From Liolophura sinensis (lineage: Eukaryota; Mollusca; Polyplacophora; Chitonida; Chitonidae), in assembly GCF_032854445.1 (NCBI RefSeq), contig NC_088300.1, positions 46,600,984 to 46,664,983 on the forward strand: a DNA stretch of 64,000 nt. The letters run 5' to 3'. Numbering within the stretch: the stretch's first letter is position 1; each line of letters opens with the position of its first letter. The notes beneath the pieces are model-generated. The model was not told the origin of the DNA. It made no database searches and was given only the letters and a program-made list of their open reading frames with translations. The position numbers were made by a program, and so were the translations under genes. This document shows, one piece after another, positions 26,201 through 38,300 of this stretch.

Positions 26201-29200
26201 TTTTAGCCCAATGCCATTAGGACAACCTACTGCTTAGTCCACACTAAAATGGCATTTCAAAGCCATATATGAACTTTTCGCAATACAATGTTGATCCTAA
26301 GTATGTTATCTCCAATGTATAAGCGCATTAGCTTTTTATACCAGTAATTCTGGAAACTAATCCTGATATTCAGCTACTCATCTCTTTCTTGTGTTTTAAA
26401 AGCCAGACAAGAAATCTGAATGTCCTAATACATCATACTACACCCACTGTATATTTAGATGTCTCTGTGCTTTGAAATTTTCATGAACACTCTCTTCGAA
26501 CTGAAAGGAAAACAGAATAGCAGCATGAAATATGCTATTTAAAATGGCAGTTCTGGTTCAAGTATGTGGTGTAAGTAAATGTGACTGCGTGCATGAGGTA
26601 TGTTTTTTTGAAGATAATTCCACCACTTAACAACATCTGAACCATTTTTCTATGGAGCCATTGTGTCACTGAGGACGAAAAGGCTTGCATTACCTTAAAG
26701 GGGAATGAGAACAAAAAGATATATTGGTAACATCTTCAAGACGCAATTAATCTTTTATACTGGCATGTACTGACACGGTGTAATGGGAGAGAAAAAGCCC
26801 CTTCCAATAAAAAAACACAAACACAAAAAAATGGAAGCTTTGTTTCTCTGGTTTTGAAAAAAAAAGTTTTCATGTGTTCATGAAATATTAACAAGTGTGC
26901 ATTCTGCGAGAAGATGTATTTGAAGAGCGTTTGATGGATTGACGATTGTGGCCAGACGGCCATGATACATTTAGTCAGATCAGCAGCACATAACCCAGCA
27001 GGCCTGCTTAGATACAACAAATGGCCATAAACACTGGAGACTGGCAGTTTGTGGAGGAGGTTACATGTAAATAGCCGTTTGGACAGATAGAACCAGACTG
27101 TGTCTAAATTCCCTCTATGTTGGCCAGACACTGATAAGATGTACAAACTGGTAGTGAACATGTACTTTTCTTTTCTTCTACCTTAGTTGCTCAGTTGCCA
27201 AACAAATGGCCTAGACCAGGTTTATTAACTACATCCTCATCCTTCACACTATAACAACCATAATATCTAAAAGATGATTACGCTGACTACAGAGCATGAT
27301 CAATCTTTAACAACAGAGCACTGCCAAACCCTTCAGCTTTGTATACAGCCAAACCAAAATGCGCTACGACAAGTACGTGTAATTTTCCTATTCTGTTATT
27401 TACCAGTCACATGCATTATGATCGAGCAGCTCTTAATGCATGACAATGCCGCGCATAATTGCCGGGTCTACAGTTTCACATGGTAGCATTAACCCGAATC
27501 TTAAAGAGTTTTGGACTATCACAGGTCTGTGGTAGATCTGAGAAGACAGAGCCAAAGTGATAGGTGTGTGTGTGCTTCACCCACTTCCCGGTCTGATCCT
27601 TGTCTGATTTCAGCCAGCTGTGGGGGGGACATGGCACACTTATCTCCCGTGATATTTCTCTGACAATTCCACTCAGCCCAACAACAATAAATGATGGCAT
27701 CCAGCTTGCAAGCATGTTAATATTGCATGGAGTCAGAGATACATGCCGCCTATATTGGTTTTCCACAAACACCGAAGGACACGTCAAAGAGCCAGGAGGA
27801 AAGGGGTAGGTAGGGGGGTAAGGGGACGACCAAAGCAGCTACATTAGCATCTGTTTTAATGATACCGTTTGCAGAGGTAATGTAATTTAGCAGACTGATA
27901 ATACGGGGTTTGTCCAAGCATTAATGAGATCAGAGGGGCGAATGTATCCCTTACCATACCAGATGATCCCCAATGGGTGAGTTAAGGTCCAAGCGTTATC
28001 ACTACCCAAGTCATTTGATTAGATTCTCACCTTACCAGTTCTACCTTGGCCACCATGTAGTATGGTTTTATAGCTCTGACTTTGCCTGTTCTTCAGCCCT
28101 GTCTCACAGGAGCGCAATCTCAGTCAACGCCAGCCCATTATACAGCCACATCTCTAGGAATCAAGCTGTATCAAGTCTACAGAGACTTTGGTAAATCTCC
28201 GAATTCCGGCCAGCTTCCATTTAGTTAATGAAGTCACAATTCTACCTTTCCCTTATACAGCCTCGGACAAATGAATGAAACTGCTTACAAGTCTCCTTCA
28301 GCCAAACACATACATGTATATGCCTTAATAGCCATGCATCATCACAACAACAGAAGTTGAATAGAGTCATACACCATGTAAAATGATATGTATTGTTTTC
28401 TTTTTTAACCTTTGAGAAGTAAAAAAAAGTCTTGAATGAAATCAGTGAATACATGTACATACAAAATAAACTGTCTGAAAAATCTGTTTATATTACACAC
28501 ACAAAGAGACAAAAGATTAACAGCTACATTGTGATTTCACTAAATATTACAATAACAAGTGTTACACTGGAAATGTGAAAATAAAGTGTCAGAAAGATTC
28601 ATGCTGAATGATATACATTTCTGTACCCAACAAACTGAAGCATGTGAAACTGATTTAAAGAATAAAGAAAATGAAGACATCAAAATTTGTTCAAGATATC
28701 TTGAATGTGGGTTTAAAACTTAGTACAGCCTCTGACATAGAATTCTGCCACCCTTGAACTTCTTGCAACGTAATGTATAATATTTTAATCTTGTTTTTAA
28801 GGGGATGTTACTTTTTATTTAAGGAGTATTATTATCATCATTGACAACATACGCATCTCCCTGGGTCCTTTATGCAAACTCACACAGAAACAATCACAGT
28901 GACATAGCTAAACAAAAACAAATAAATAAATACATTTATACAGTATCAGCAGCCAGTAAGTAACAAAACATCTGTCAATATAAAAGACTACAAAATATTT
29001 GGCAATTTAAGAGATTACAAAATATAAATCAATTCATTTACTAATTAACAAAAGATATATTTCTGTTTTAGATAAGAAAAATCTAATGATTACTAAAAAT
29101 TATGAATTGTAAGTACATGCACCTATAAATTTCAAAGACTATCAGTTGCATCCTTTCAGGAGGTTACAAAACATTCACACTTTGACAAAAAAACAAAGAA

Positions 29201-30339
29201 AAAAAATTTATATACAACAAGGTATCAGTGCATGAGAAAGTTAATAGCTAGGTAATGAACCAAACAGTGGATTAAGTTACAAGAAAACCATTACAGTTAC
29301 AATACTGAGATAGTCTGCTCTCGCAGTACAGTAAATCAGCTGGAATTTCAAGGAATTTGTCACCAATTAAATACTTTGCTGCTGGTGAAAAATGGCTCGA
29401 AAATTTTATGTGATTAAAAGTTTCTGTAAATCACACATAACTTCACATGAGTTTTTGAAAAACTAATCACATTCTGTACTACAGTTCACATAGCAGGGCA
29501 AATCTGTTGGCGAAAAATTCCATAAAATCATGCAGGCAAATTACTGTACTTGCTACACTTTGAACCCTGACTGCTTCTGAGGCCAACAAAGAAATGGACA
29601 TGCCCAAAGCTAATAGCTTAACATGTATATATACACAGCCTGACTGGAGAGAGAAACATTGTTCGATTATCAGCTCACGCTACAGTTGTTTTCACCATTT
29701 CCTGGCTATCACACTTTCGGTTTATTTCATTTGAGCATCAATATTAGAATATTTAATCATACATCATGAGTTACTTCCCCTGGGGCATCTGACTCACACC
29801 AAATCGTTCACCTCAAATCGTCGAGCTTTTGTCATGTAAATACAGCCTAGGTTATAATAGCATTTCACCAGAAAACCGACATTGCCTAGAGACGTATTTA
29901 CAAGTTAAATTGGATGGAAATACACACTGATGTATGCAGTTCTTGATTACACTGCCATCCTGGAATTCTACATTCCAAATTACCTCACAAAGCTCAACAC
30001 AATGGCCAGCATTAAACATGTGCCAAATGCTTTTTGAAACTAGACATTCTCATCCAAAATAAAAGCTGTTTTTTTTTTTCTTTCTTTTTTTTTTCTTCTT
30101 TTCTCCACATTTCCTTTCAGATAGGCTGGCTGGGCACGAGCCGTTGATCATGATTTGAACTAATGGAGCTGCCCAGATGAGCAAGCACCTGTTAAACAGT
30201 GTACACAATGAGACCTGTAATAGAGGCATTTTTCTCTGTGGCTGATGACACGAGGCTGCGTTGTTCATTAGAGACGCCCCATGTTAATGAGCCCCGAGGA
30301 AAAACTCTACGTCTTCATACTTCATTCTCAATAACTTAC
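23252..30339. other. Gene-poor stretch
   Basis: No confident gene was recognised. GC-richer islands lie at about 24120-24300, 25580-25800 and 27560-28210. A 141-codon minus-strand ORF at 26736-27161 is the longest in the window but lacks any recognisable domain. Related short sequences AAAACAGAATGGCAGCATG (24830-24848) and AAAACAGAATAGCAGCATG (about 26511-26529) hint at a decayed dispersed repeat. A pyrimidine tract lies at about 30067-30106. Confidence 0.4.
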
Positions 30340-30418
30340 CTGGTTGTGCCTTCAGCTCTGGCACATCGTTAGCCTTCAAACAGCCATCCATCACCTGTGT
30401 ACCTGGATGTGGAGGCAG
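30340..30418 (-). CDS. Exon-like segment, unidentified protein (low confidence)
   Basis: On the minus strand the 79-nt segment follows an acceptor-like TCTGGCTTGCAG (30419-30430) and precedes a consensus donor, CCAG followed by GTAAGTTAT (30331-30339). One frame (phase 0 at the start, one extra base at the end) is open for 26 codons, beginning LPPHPGTQVMDG and ending NDVPELKAQP. The same frame stays open about 14 codons upstream through the putative acceptor. No protein family was recognised and no partner exon was established. An open frame of this length is common by chance, so the case rests on the donor and acceptor pair and the protein-like composition. It could equally be conserved non-coding or random sequence. 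Confidence 0.25.
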
Positions 30419-31060
30419 CTGCAAGCCAGACCTCCCCCGGGTTTCACCATCAACAACTCCCTTTTTAGTAATAATTTAACAAGTGAACAAGACTAAGGTG
30501 AAGCCACAGTACATAGTGTCCTGTAAGCCATGATCTCTGACTGACAGATGAAAAGGTGCTTACAAAACATCAAAGCATATAGCCTCTAATACTTTTCATG
30601 TATTTCAAGTCCTTCGTGGCCCAGAGTTTCTTGTGAAGGTTTAGGTCAAAAGATGTCTGACAGTGCATCTATTTTAACAACATCTTGGTGGGTGTATTAA
30701 TTCAAGGCATTCCTCAACTTCCTGTCAAAATAAGCAGCCAGGTTCACAAATAAAAAATGAAATCATAAATACTTCAAAAAGAAGTCTCTGCCACTCTTCA
30801 TCCATCATATATGTGCCTGGGGGATATTTCCATAAGGCTAAGATTTATCAAAAGAGATGCGAACTAACGTTTAAACTAACAAGTCAATTTCATTATCTAT
30901 TGAACACGGCTCAACTGACATGATGGGTGAACAACAAAATAATGCCCCTGCAGCCAAAGCAAAGGGAAATAACTGGTTTGCTTGTTCGACATTTTGAGTT
31001 GCATATTTGGCAGCCTGATCAGATTGCTCTATAGTTTTCATTAAAGTGAATGTTACCGTT

Positions 31061-31077
31061 AAAAAAAAAAAAAAAAA
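31061..31077. repeat. Poly-A tract, 17 bp
   Basis: A simple run of A. No retroelement body was recognised immediately upstream on the plus strand. Confidence 0.97.
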
Positions 31078-32287
31078 TCATAAAACCCTGACGACACTGA
31101 AAAACAATGCAGGTACAGTTTCACGCCAACTGTGTGTCAAAAAACCAGTGCCATCGCATGGACAAAACATTAATGTAAGGTTCTAGGGAATCTGACGTTA
31201 TCAGCTGAGAGAGGAACAGGCCACTCTGACAACAACACTCACAGCACATCAACGTGGAAGAATACCATCACCATATTTTCCCATGCCAACGCAATCTTCC
31301 CTTTAGGCAATGCACTTTTTAATTTGTGAGTAATTATTTAATCCTAGTAATATGGCAATCAATATAAGCCGGTAGAGGGCGGTGATGATCTTACACTGAC
31401 ACATGTATAGTGGCAGCTGTCAGCCACAAGAAGGGTTAACATGGGAGCATTTCACCGTGTGCTTGTCAAGCCGTTGTGCAACAATGCAACAGCGCTGCGT
31501 CAAGTACCGTGCCAAGTCAATGTACCCAAATTCCTGCCCTATACCTCATACATGTATTGTCAGAACAACAATGACACACTTGACCTCATCCTTCAAGGCT
31601 GCTGTGTTACACAGCTATTCCTTGATTCTAACTAAAATACAGACTCCAAGAGACAAAGCAATTATCACATACACAATTATATATCTTTTGTTTTATTAGA
31701 AGTGATGCATGTAAAAGAAATGCATTGATTCCTGATTAAATTTCATCAGCATGACAAAGCTGATTATATAATGACTTTGCCTTTGGGCTTTCATGCATTA
31801 TTTTGGTAATCGTCTCCTATTAACTTGTGGCGAGTAACCTTAATCCCGACATTATTTCTCACTGGAATGCGAAGCTGACATGGCTAGTCATGATGCCCAA
31901 CTAAGTCACATTTAGTAGACACATGTACACTTGATTCCTTGGTTCTTGTCCTCCTCTCATTAACTATTTATATCACTTCTGGTGATATTATCATAAAATA
32001 ATGACAAATGGAAACTGTTCCATCATCCACACCAATATTCGGCAACTATCCGACAGTTTTAAAATCTTCAGGCTAACAAAGTACTGAACATGGGGTCTTC
32101 AAGTTCAGCTTCATACGACCTTGGTGTTCTTACCAGGCCACCACAGTATGGTAACCACCGTACGCAAATGGCACCGACTTATGCCTGTACATATGTGTGA
32201 AATTATATAAAGATTCTTAAATCCTGAAAACTACTTCCTGTTCCTGCTCTTATTTAGATACCCAGCCACTGACCAGTCATTAGTGCA

Positions 32288-32425
32288 TCAAACAACAAAG
32301 CAAGTCCAGAAGATGTGTTCAGTGTAGGTGCGTGGACATTTGACAGGCTGGCGGCAGCGGCTGGGAAGATCAGAGGTATCTGCTGGCATTTCCGTCCGCA
32401 CCAGGATGGGCGAGGGACCATCCAC
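32288..32425 (-). CDS. Exon-like segment with good acceptor, possible terminal exon (low confidence)
   Basis: On the minus strand, a well-formed 3' splice site lies at 32426-32455: a branch-like ACTAAT, then TTTCCTGTC, then GTCGCTAG. After it the frame is open for 45 codons to a TGA. It starts VDGPSPILVRTEMPADTSDL, continues with PSRCRQPVKC and ends FVV-stop. No good internal donor was seen, so it would have to be a last exon or use a weak donor. The plus strand over the same bases is also open for more than 50 codons, which weakens the coding argument. No family was recognised. Confidence 0.2.
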   Translation of the reverse strand: MDGPSPILVRTEMPADTSDLPSRCRQPVKCPRTYTEHIFWTCFVV

Positions 32426-32883
32426 CTAGCGACCCAGACAGGAAATTAGTCCCACATAGCTAGTGCTATTTACATCAGTATCAGCTGAGGCCTACTACAA
32501 GTCCCCCTGGCTCGGACCTGGGACAGAGGCCTCAGGGGACAGGAGCCTGAGGTGGGGCATGTAGCTAGCTAGGACAGATACATGTAGCTATACTGTGAAT
32601 TAATGGAGATCTGTGCACCTAGCCAGACACAGCATTCCAGGAATCAGAGGGTCTCGCTAAGCCAGGTGTTAAGGTAGATCACAAGCACAGGTAGTTCAGC
32701 GTATATGTAGGTGCTGCGTATAGCAAGATAAGAGATCAGTCATACACCTAATGTCATGTACATGTATCTGTCATTCTTATAAATCTTACCACAGCAATAT
32801 ACAGTTACTACCTATCATGGTATGGATGTCATAACCATTACACTCAGTCCACAACTGAGGGGGTGGGGTGTTCTTTTCTCTTT

Positions 32884-33149
32884 CAAAATGGCAAACTCTT
32901 TGTCTTCAATCAATGACATAGTGGCTCAAAAATTCATACTGGTCTTATTTTCTTTCCCCTGCAAATTCATTAACCAAATAAATGCATGGTAATATAGTCA
33001 GTTTTTCATTTATTCATTTTACAAATGCAAACTCGTTTTCAGTCAATTAAGCAGTGGCTCAAAAAGTCATATTTGTCTGATTTTATTTCCCCTTCAAATT
33101 CATTAACCCAATAAACCAATGATAATGTACTCAGTTTTTCATTCCTTCA
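32884..33149. repeat. Diverged tandem duplication, 133-bp period
   Basis: Two copies about 133 bp apart share GCAAACTC, GTGGCTCAAAAA, CAAATTCATTAACC and TCAGTTTTTCATT (32998-33010 and 33131-33143). Substitutions are frequent. Confidence 0.8.
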
Positions 33150-34269
33150 TGATTGTATTAGAGGGTAGCCAAACAAACCACCAGGCTTCCAACCATAAAG
33201 CCAGCCAGAGATATGTAAAAATCGACTGATGGTACAAACCTAGGTTCTGCCAAAATAGACAGTATACTCTGTGACTAACAGAATTTGCCACTCATTAAGA
33301 TCCAGACAAACATCCCTTTTGGCCGCCCAGGAACCTATCTGGATACACTAAGTGCTTAAAGTGCCCCGAGATCCCTTGCATGATATACCCTCCCCCACTA
33401 CAGATACCACACTGTCCCTCACACACTTCCATATCTGACTAACGCTAAGTGAGCCAAGAGTAAACTATGTGTTTATCGCCAAATTAACAATCACTGTACA
33501 CTGGATGGATGCTGCTGACTGACGTAACAATTTCCACTTCATATCACACTGGTCAATGCTCGCTCAATTATCTGACCTATGCTCCATCATCTGATCAACT
33601 AATGAATTATCTGATCAAGTTTAAAAAGTTGATGACGAACTGAACATGACACAACTGGCTTGAATGCAGTAGCTCTCAGAAGCCCGCAGATGTAGCTGGG
33701 ATTTCTTCCAATCATGATCGAGCAATGTATAGATTGGATCCAGCAAATCCACTCCAGGCATTTAATATTTTTAAGTCATTTATTATGTTAATATAGAGGA
33801 CATACTGGGAGCATCCATCTGTCTAGACAAAGTCAAACTATAATTTGTAAAGTTATATATAGAAGCAAACCCAGACAGCCAATATTGTTTCATATAATAT
33901 TACAGGGTCAAATAACAGGGGTCTCGTTCAGTTAAAATGGTGATTTCGCTGGTTTTTATACCACTCAAATTGTCTCTTCTAATCTGACTCCCCCTGACTT
34001 GTCTACAGCTTGGGCACTTGATGGAAGATGGTGGATTTTTAACCCTGAATAAATGCAACACTTTTCCTGAACATTCTTGATCAAATACTATAATATTGTA
34101 AAAGTGTGTGTAAAAATTGTTAAAAAATGTTACTACATGTACATGTACATTTGAGTTAAGGATTAGAATGTTTTATTTATTTATTCACAGATCCATGCAA
34201 GAAACATAAATGAGCCCCCAATACAATCTCTTATTATACAATGGCTGCTAGATACATGTGTGAGGGACC

Positions 34270-37200
34270 ATGGAAATTATACTGAAGAACGCAGACATCA
34301 AACCAAACACACAGCCAGCAACAAAACACAACTTCTGTAGAAGTACTAAATCGGTGGATGAAGAATAATGACAATTATACTGAAGAATGCAGGCCACAAC
34401 AATCACACAGTCAGCCACAAAACACAACTTCTGTAGAAGTAGTAAATCCGTGGATGAAGAATAATGACAATTACACTGAAGAACGCAGAAATCAAACCAA
34501 ACACACAACCAGCAATAAAACACAACTTCTGTAGAAGTACTAAATCTGCGGATGAAGAATAATGACAATTATACTGAAGAACGCAGAAATCAAACCAAAC
34601 ACACAGCCAGCAACAAAACACAACTACTGTAGAAGTAGTAAATCCACTGATGAAGAATAACAACAATTATACTGAAGAACGCAGAAATCAAACCAAACAC
34701 ACAGCCAGCAATAAAACACAACTACTGCAGAAGTAGTAAATCTGCAGATGAAGAATAATGACAATTACACTGAAGAACGCAGAAATGAAACCAAACACAC
34801 AGCCAGCAATAAAACACAACTACTGGAGAAGTAGTAAATCTGCAGATGAAGAATAATGACAATTATACTGAAGAACGCAGAAATCAAACCAAACACACAG
34901 CCACCAACAAAACACAACTACTGCAGAAGTACTAAATCTGCAGATGAAGAATCATGACAATTATACTGAAGAACGCAGAAATCAAACCAAACACACAGCC
35001 AGCAACAAAACACAACTACTGTAGAAGTACTAAATCTGCAGATGAAGAATAATGACAATTACACTGAAGAACGCAGAAATCAAACCAAACACACAGCCAG
35101 CAACAAAACACAACTACTGTAGAAGTAGTAAATCTGCAGATGAAGAATAATAACAATTAAACTGAAGAACGCAGAGATCAAACCAAACACAAAGCCAGCA
35201 ACAAAACACAACTACTGTAGAAGTACTAAATCTGCAGATGAAGAATAATGGCAATTATACTGAAGAATGCAGAAATCAAACCAAACACACAGCCACCAAC
35301 AAAACACAACTACTGGAGAAGTAGTAAATCTGCAGATGAAGAATAACGACAATTACACTGAAGAACACAGAAATCAAACCAAACACACAGCCAGCAACAA
35401 AACACAACTACTGTAGAAGTACTAAATCTGCAGATGAAGAATAATGACAATTATACTGAAGAATGCAGAAATAAAACCAAACACACAGCCAGCAACAAAA
35501 CACAACTACTGCAGAAGTACTAAATCTGCAGATGAAGAATAATGACAATTACACTAAAGAACGCAGAAATGAAACCAAACACACAGCCAGCAATAAAACA
35601 CAACTACTGCAGAAGTACTAAATCTGCAGATGAAGAATAATGACAATTACACTGAAGAACGCAGAAATCAAACCAAACACACAGCCAGCAATAAAACACA
35701 ACTACTGGAGAAGTAGTAAATCTGCAGATGAAGAATAATGACAATTACACTGAAGAACGCAGAAATCAAACCAAACACACAGCCACCAACAAAACACAAC
35801 TACTGTAGAAGTAGTAAATCTGCAGATGAAGAATAATGACAATTACACTGAAGAACGCAGAAATCAAACCAAACACACAGCCAGCAATAAAACACAACTA
35901 CTGCAGAAGTAGTAAATCTGCAGATGAAGAATAATGACAATTATACTGAAGAACGCAGAAATCAAACCAAACACACAGCCAGCAATAAAACACAACTACT
36001 GGAGAAGTACTAAATCTGCAGATGAAGAATAATAACAATTATACTGAAGAACGCAGAAATCAAACCAAACACACAGCCAGCAACAAAACACAACTACTGG
36101 AGAAGTAGTAAATCTGCAGATGAAGAATAATGACAATTATACTGAAGAACGCAGAAATCAAACCAAACACAAAGCCAGCAACAAAACACAACTACTGTAG
36201 AAGTACTAAATCTGCAGATGAAGAATAATGACAATTAAACTGAAGAACGCAGAGATCAAACCAACCACAAAGCCAGCAATAAAACACAACTACTGTAGAA
36301 GTACTAAATCTGCAGATGAAGAATAATGGCAATTATACTGAAGAATGCAGAAATCAAACCAAACACACAGCCAGCAACAAAACACAACTACTGTAGAAGT
36401 AGTAAATCTGCAGATGAAGAATAACGACAATTACACTGAAAAACGCAGAAATCAAACCAAACACACAGCCAGCAACAAAACACAACTACTGTAGAAGTAC
36501 TAAATCTGCAGATGAAGAATAATGACAATTATACTGAAGAATGCAGAAATCAAACCAAACACACAGCCAGCAACAAAACACAACTACTGTAGAAGTACTA
36601 AATCTGCAGATGAAGAATAATGACAATTACACTAAAGAACGCAGAAATGAAACCAAACACACAGCCAGCAATAAAACACAACTACTGCAGAAGTACTAAA
36701 TCTGCAGATGAAGAATAATGACAATTACACTGAAGAACGCAGAAATCAAACCAAACACACAGCCAGCAATAAAACACAACTACTGGAGAAGTAGTAAATC
36801 TGCAGATGAAGAATAATGACAATTATACTGAAGAACGCAGAAATCAAACCAAACACACAGCCACCAACAAAACACAACTACTGTAGAAGTAGTAAATCTG
36901 CAGATGAAGAATAATGACAATTACACTGAAGAACGCAGAAATCAAACCAAACACACAGCCAGCAATAAAACACAACTACTGCAGAAGTAGTAAATCTGCA
37001 GATGAAGAATAATGACAATTATACTGAAGAACGCAGAAATCAAACCAAACACACAGCCAGCAATAAAACACAACTACTGGAGAAGTAGTAAATCTGCAGA
37101 TGAAGAATAATAACAATTATACTGAAGAACGCAGAAATCAAACCAAACACACAGCCAGCAACAAAACACAACTACTGGAGAAGTAGTAAATCTGCAGATG

Positions 37201-38108
37201 AAGAATAATGACAATTATACTGAAGAACGCAGAAATCAAACCAAACACAAAGCCAGCAACAAAACACAACTACTGTAGAAGTACTAAATCTGCAGATGAA
37301 GAATAATGACAATTAAACTGAAGAACGCAGAGATCAAACCAACCACAAAGCCAGCAATAAAACACAACTACTGTAGAAGTACTAAATCTGCAGATGAAGA
37401 ATAATGGCAATTATACTGAAGAATGCAGAAATCAAACCAAACACACAGCCAGCAACAAAACACAACTACTGTAGAAGTAGTAAATCTGCACGATGAAGAA
37501 TAACGACAATTACACTGAAAAACGCAGAAATCAAACCAAACACACAGCCAGCAACAAAACACAACTACTGTAGAAGTACTAAATCTGCAGATGAAGAATA
37601 ATGACAATTATACTGAAGAATGCAGAAATCAAACCAAACACACAGCCAGCAACAAAACACAACTACTGTAGAAGTAGTAAATCTGCAGATGAAGAATAAT
37701 GACAATTACACTGAAGAACGCAGAAATCAAACCAAACACACAGCCAGCAACAAAACACAACTACTGTAGAAGTACTAAATCTGCAGATGAAGAATAATGA
37801 CAATTACACTGAAGAACGCAGAAATCAAACCAAACACACAGCCAGCAATAAAACACAACTACTGTAGAAGTAGTAAATCTGCAGATGAAGAATAATGACA
37901 ATTATACTGAAGAACGCAGAAATCAAACCAAACACACAGCCACCAACAAAACACAACTTCTGTAGAAGTAGTAAATCTGCGGATGAAGAATAATGACAAT
38001 TACACTGAAGAACGCAGAAATCAAACCAAACACACAGCCAGCAACAAAACACAACTACTGCAGAAGTACTAAATCTGCAGATGAAGAATAACGACAATTA
38101 TACTGAAT
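34270..38108. repeat. 98-bp satellite array, about 39 monomers, with an 11-mer higher-order repeat
   Basis: A tandem array of a 98-bp monomer containing ACTGTAGAAGTACTAAATC, TGCAGATGAAGAATAATGAC, AATTATACTGAAGAACGCAG and AAATCAAACCAAACACACAG blocks. Period checks between successive ACAACTACTG anchors give 98 bp, apart from one 96-bp monomer near the left end and one 1-bp insertion near 37491. Marker variants recur at +1078 bp (11 monomers). AGAGATC occurs at 35173 and 36251. CCAACCACAAAG occurs at 36261 and 37339. ACTAAAGAAC followed by AAATGAAACC occurs near 35565 and 36643. This defines higher-order copies 35173-36250 and 36251-37328, plus a partial third to about 37665. Many short minus-strand ORFs inside it are artefacts, since 98 is not a multiple of three. 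Confidence 0.96.
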
Positions 38109-38300
38109 AACACTATCAGTTGCAAAACTGAATCTCACAAGATTAAATGCTGGATACACTTTGATGCAATTAAACTGATGAACATAAGCTAATTAAAACA
38201 ATAACACTACCAGCAACAAAAACACAAGGTCAACAGCTGATAGATGCAGGTATGAAGAATCATGCCAATTATACTGATGGTATCAAATACAAAATGATCA
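38109..38300. repeat. Decayed satellite edge
   Basis: Past the regular array, fragments resemble diverged monomer pieces: CACTACCAGCAACAAAAACAC, then ATGCAGGTATGAAGAATCAT and CCAATTATACTGATGG. The opposite edge (34190-34269) shows much less such decay. Confidence 0.55.

Noticed and set aside
26736-27161. 141-codon minus-strand ORF, the longest in the window
   Set aside because: No recognisable domain, no supporting splice or promoter context, and a length expected by chance in 64 kb of two-strand search.
34248-38097. Several cysteine-rich minus-strand ORFs of 79-106 codons in the satellite
   Set aside because: They are read-through of the 98-bp monomer. The period is not a multiple of three, so the frame changes each unit and stops recur; similar ORFs appear wherever monomers lack a stop.
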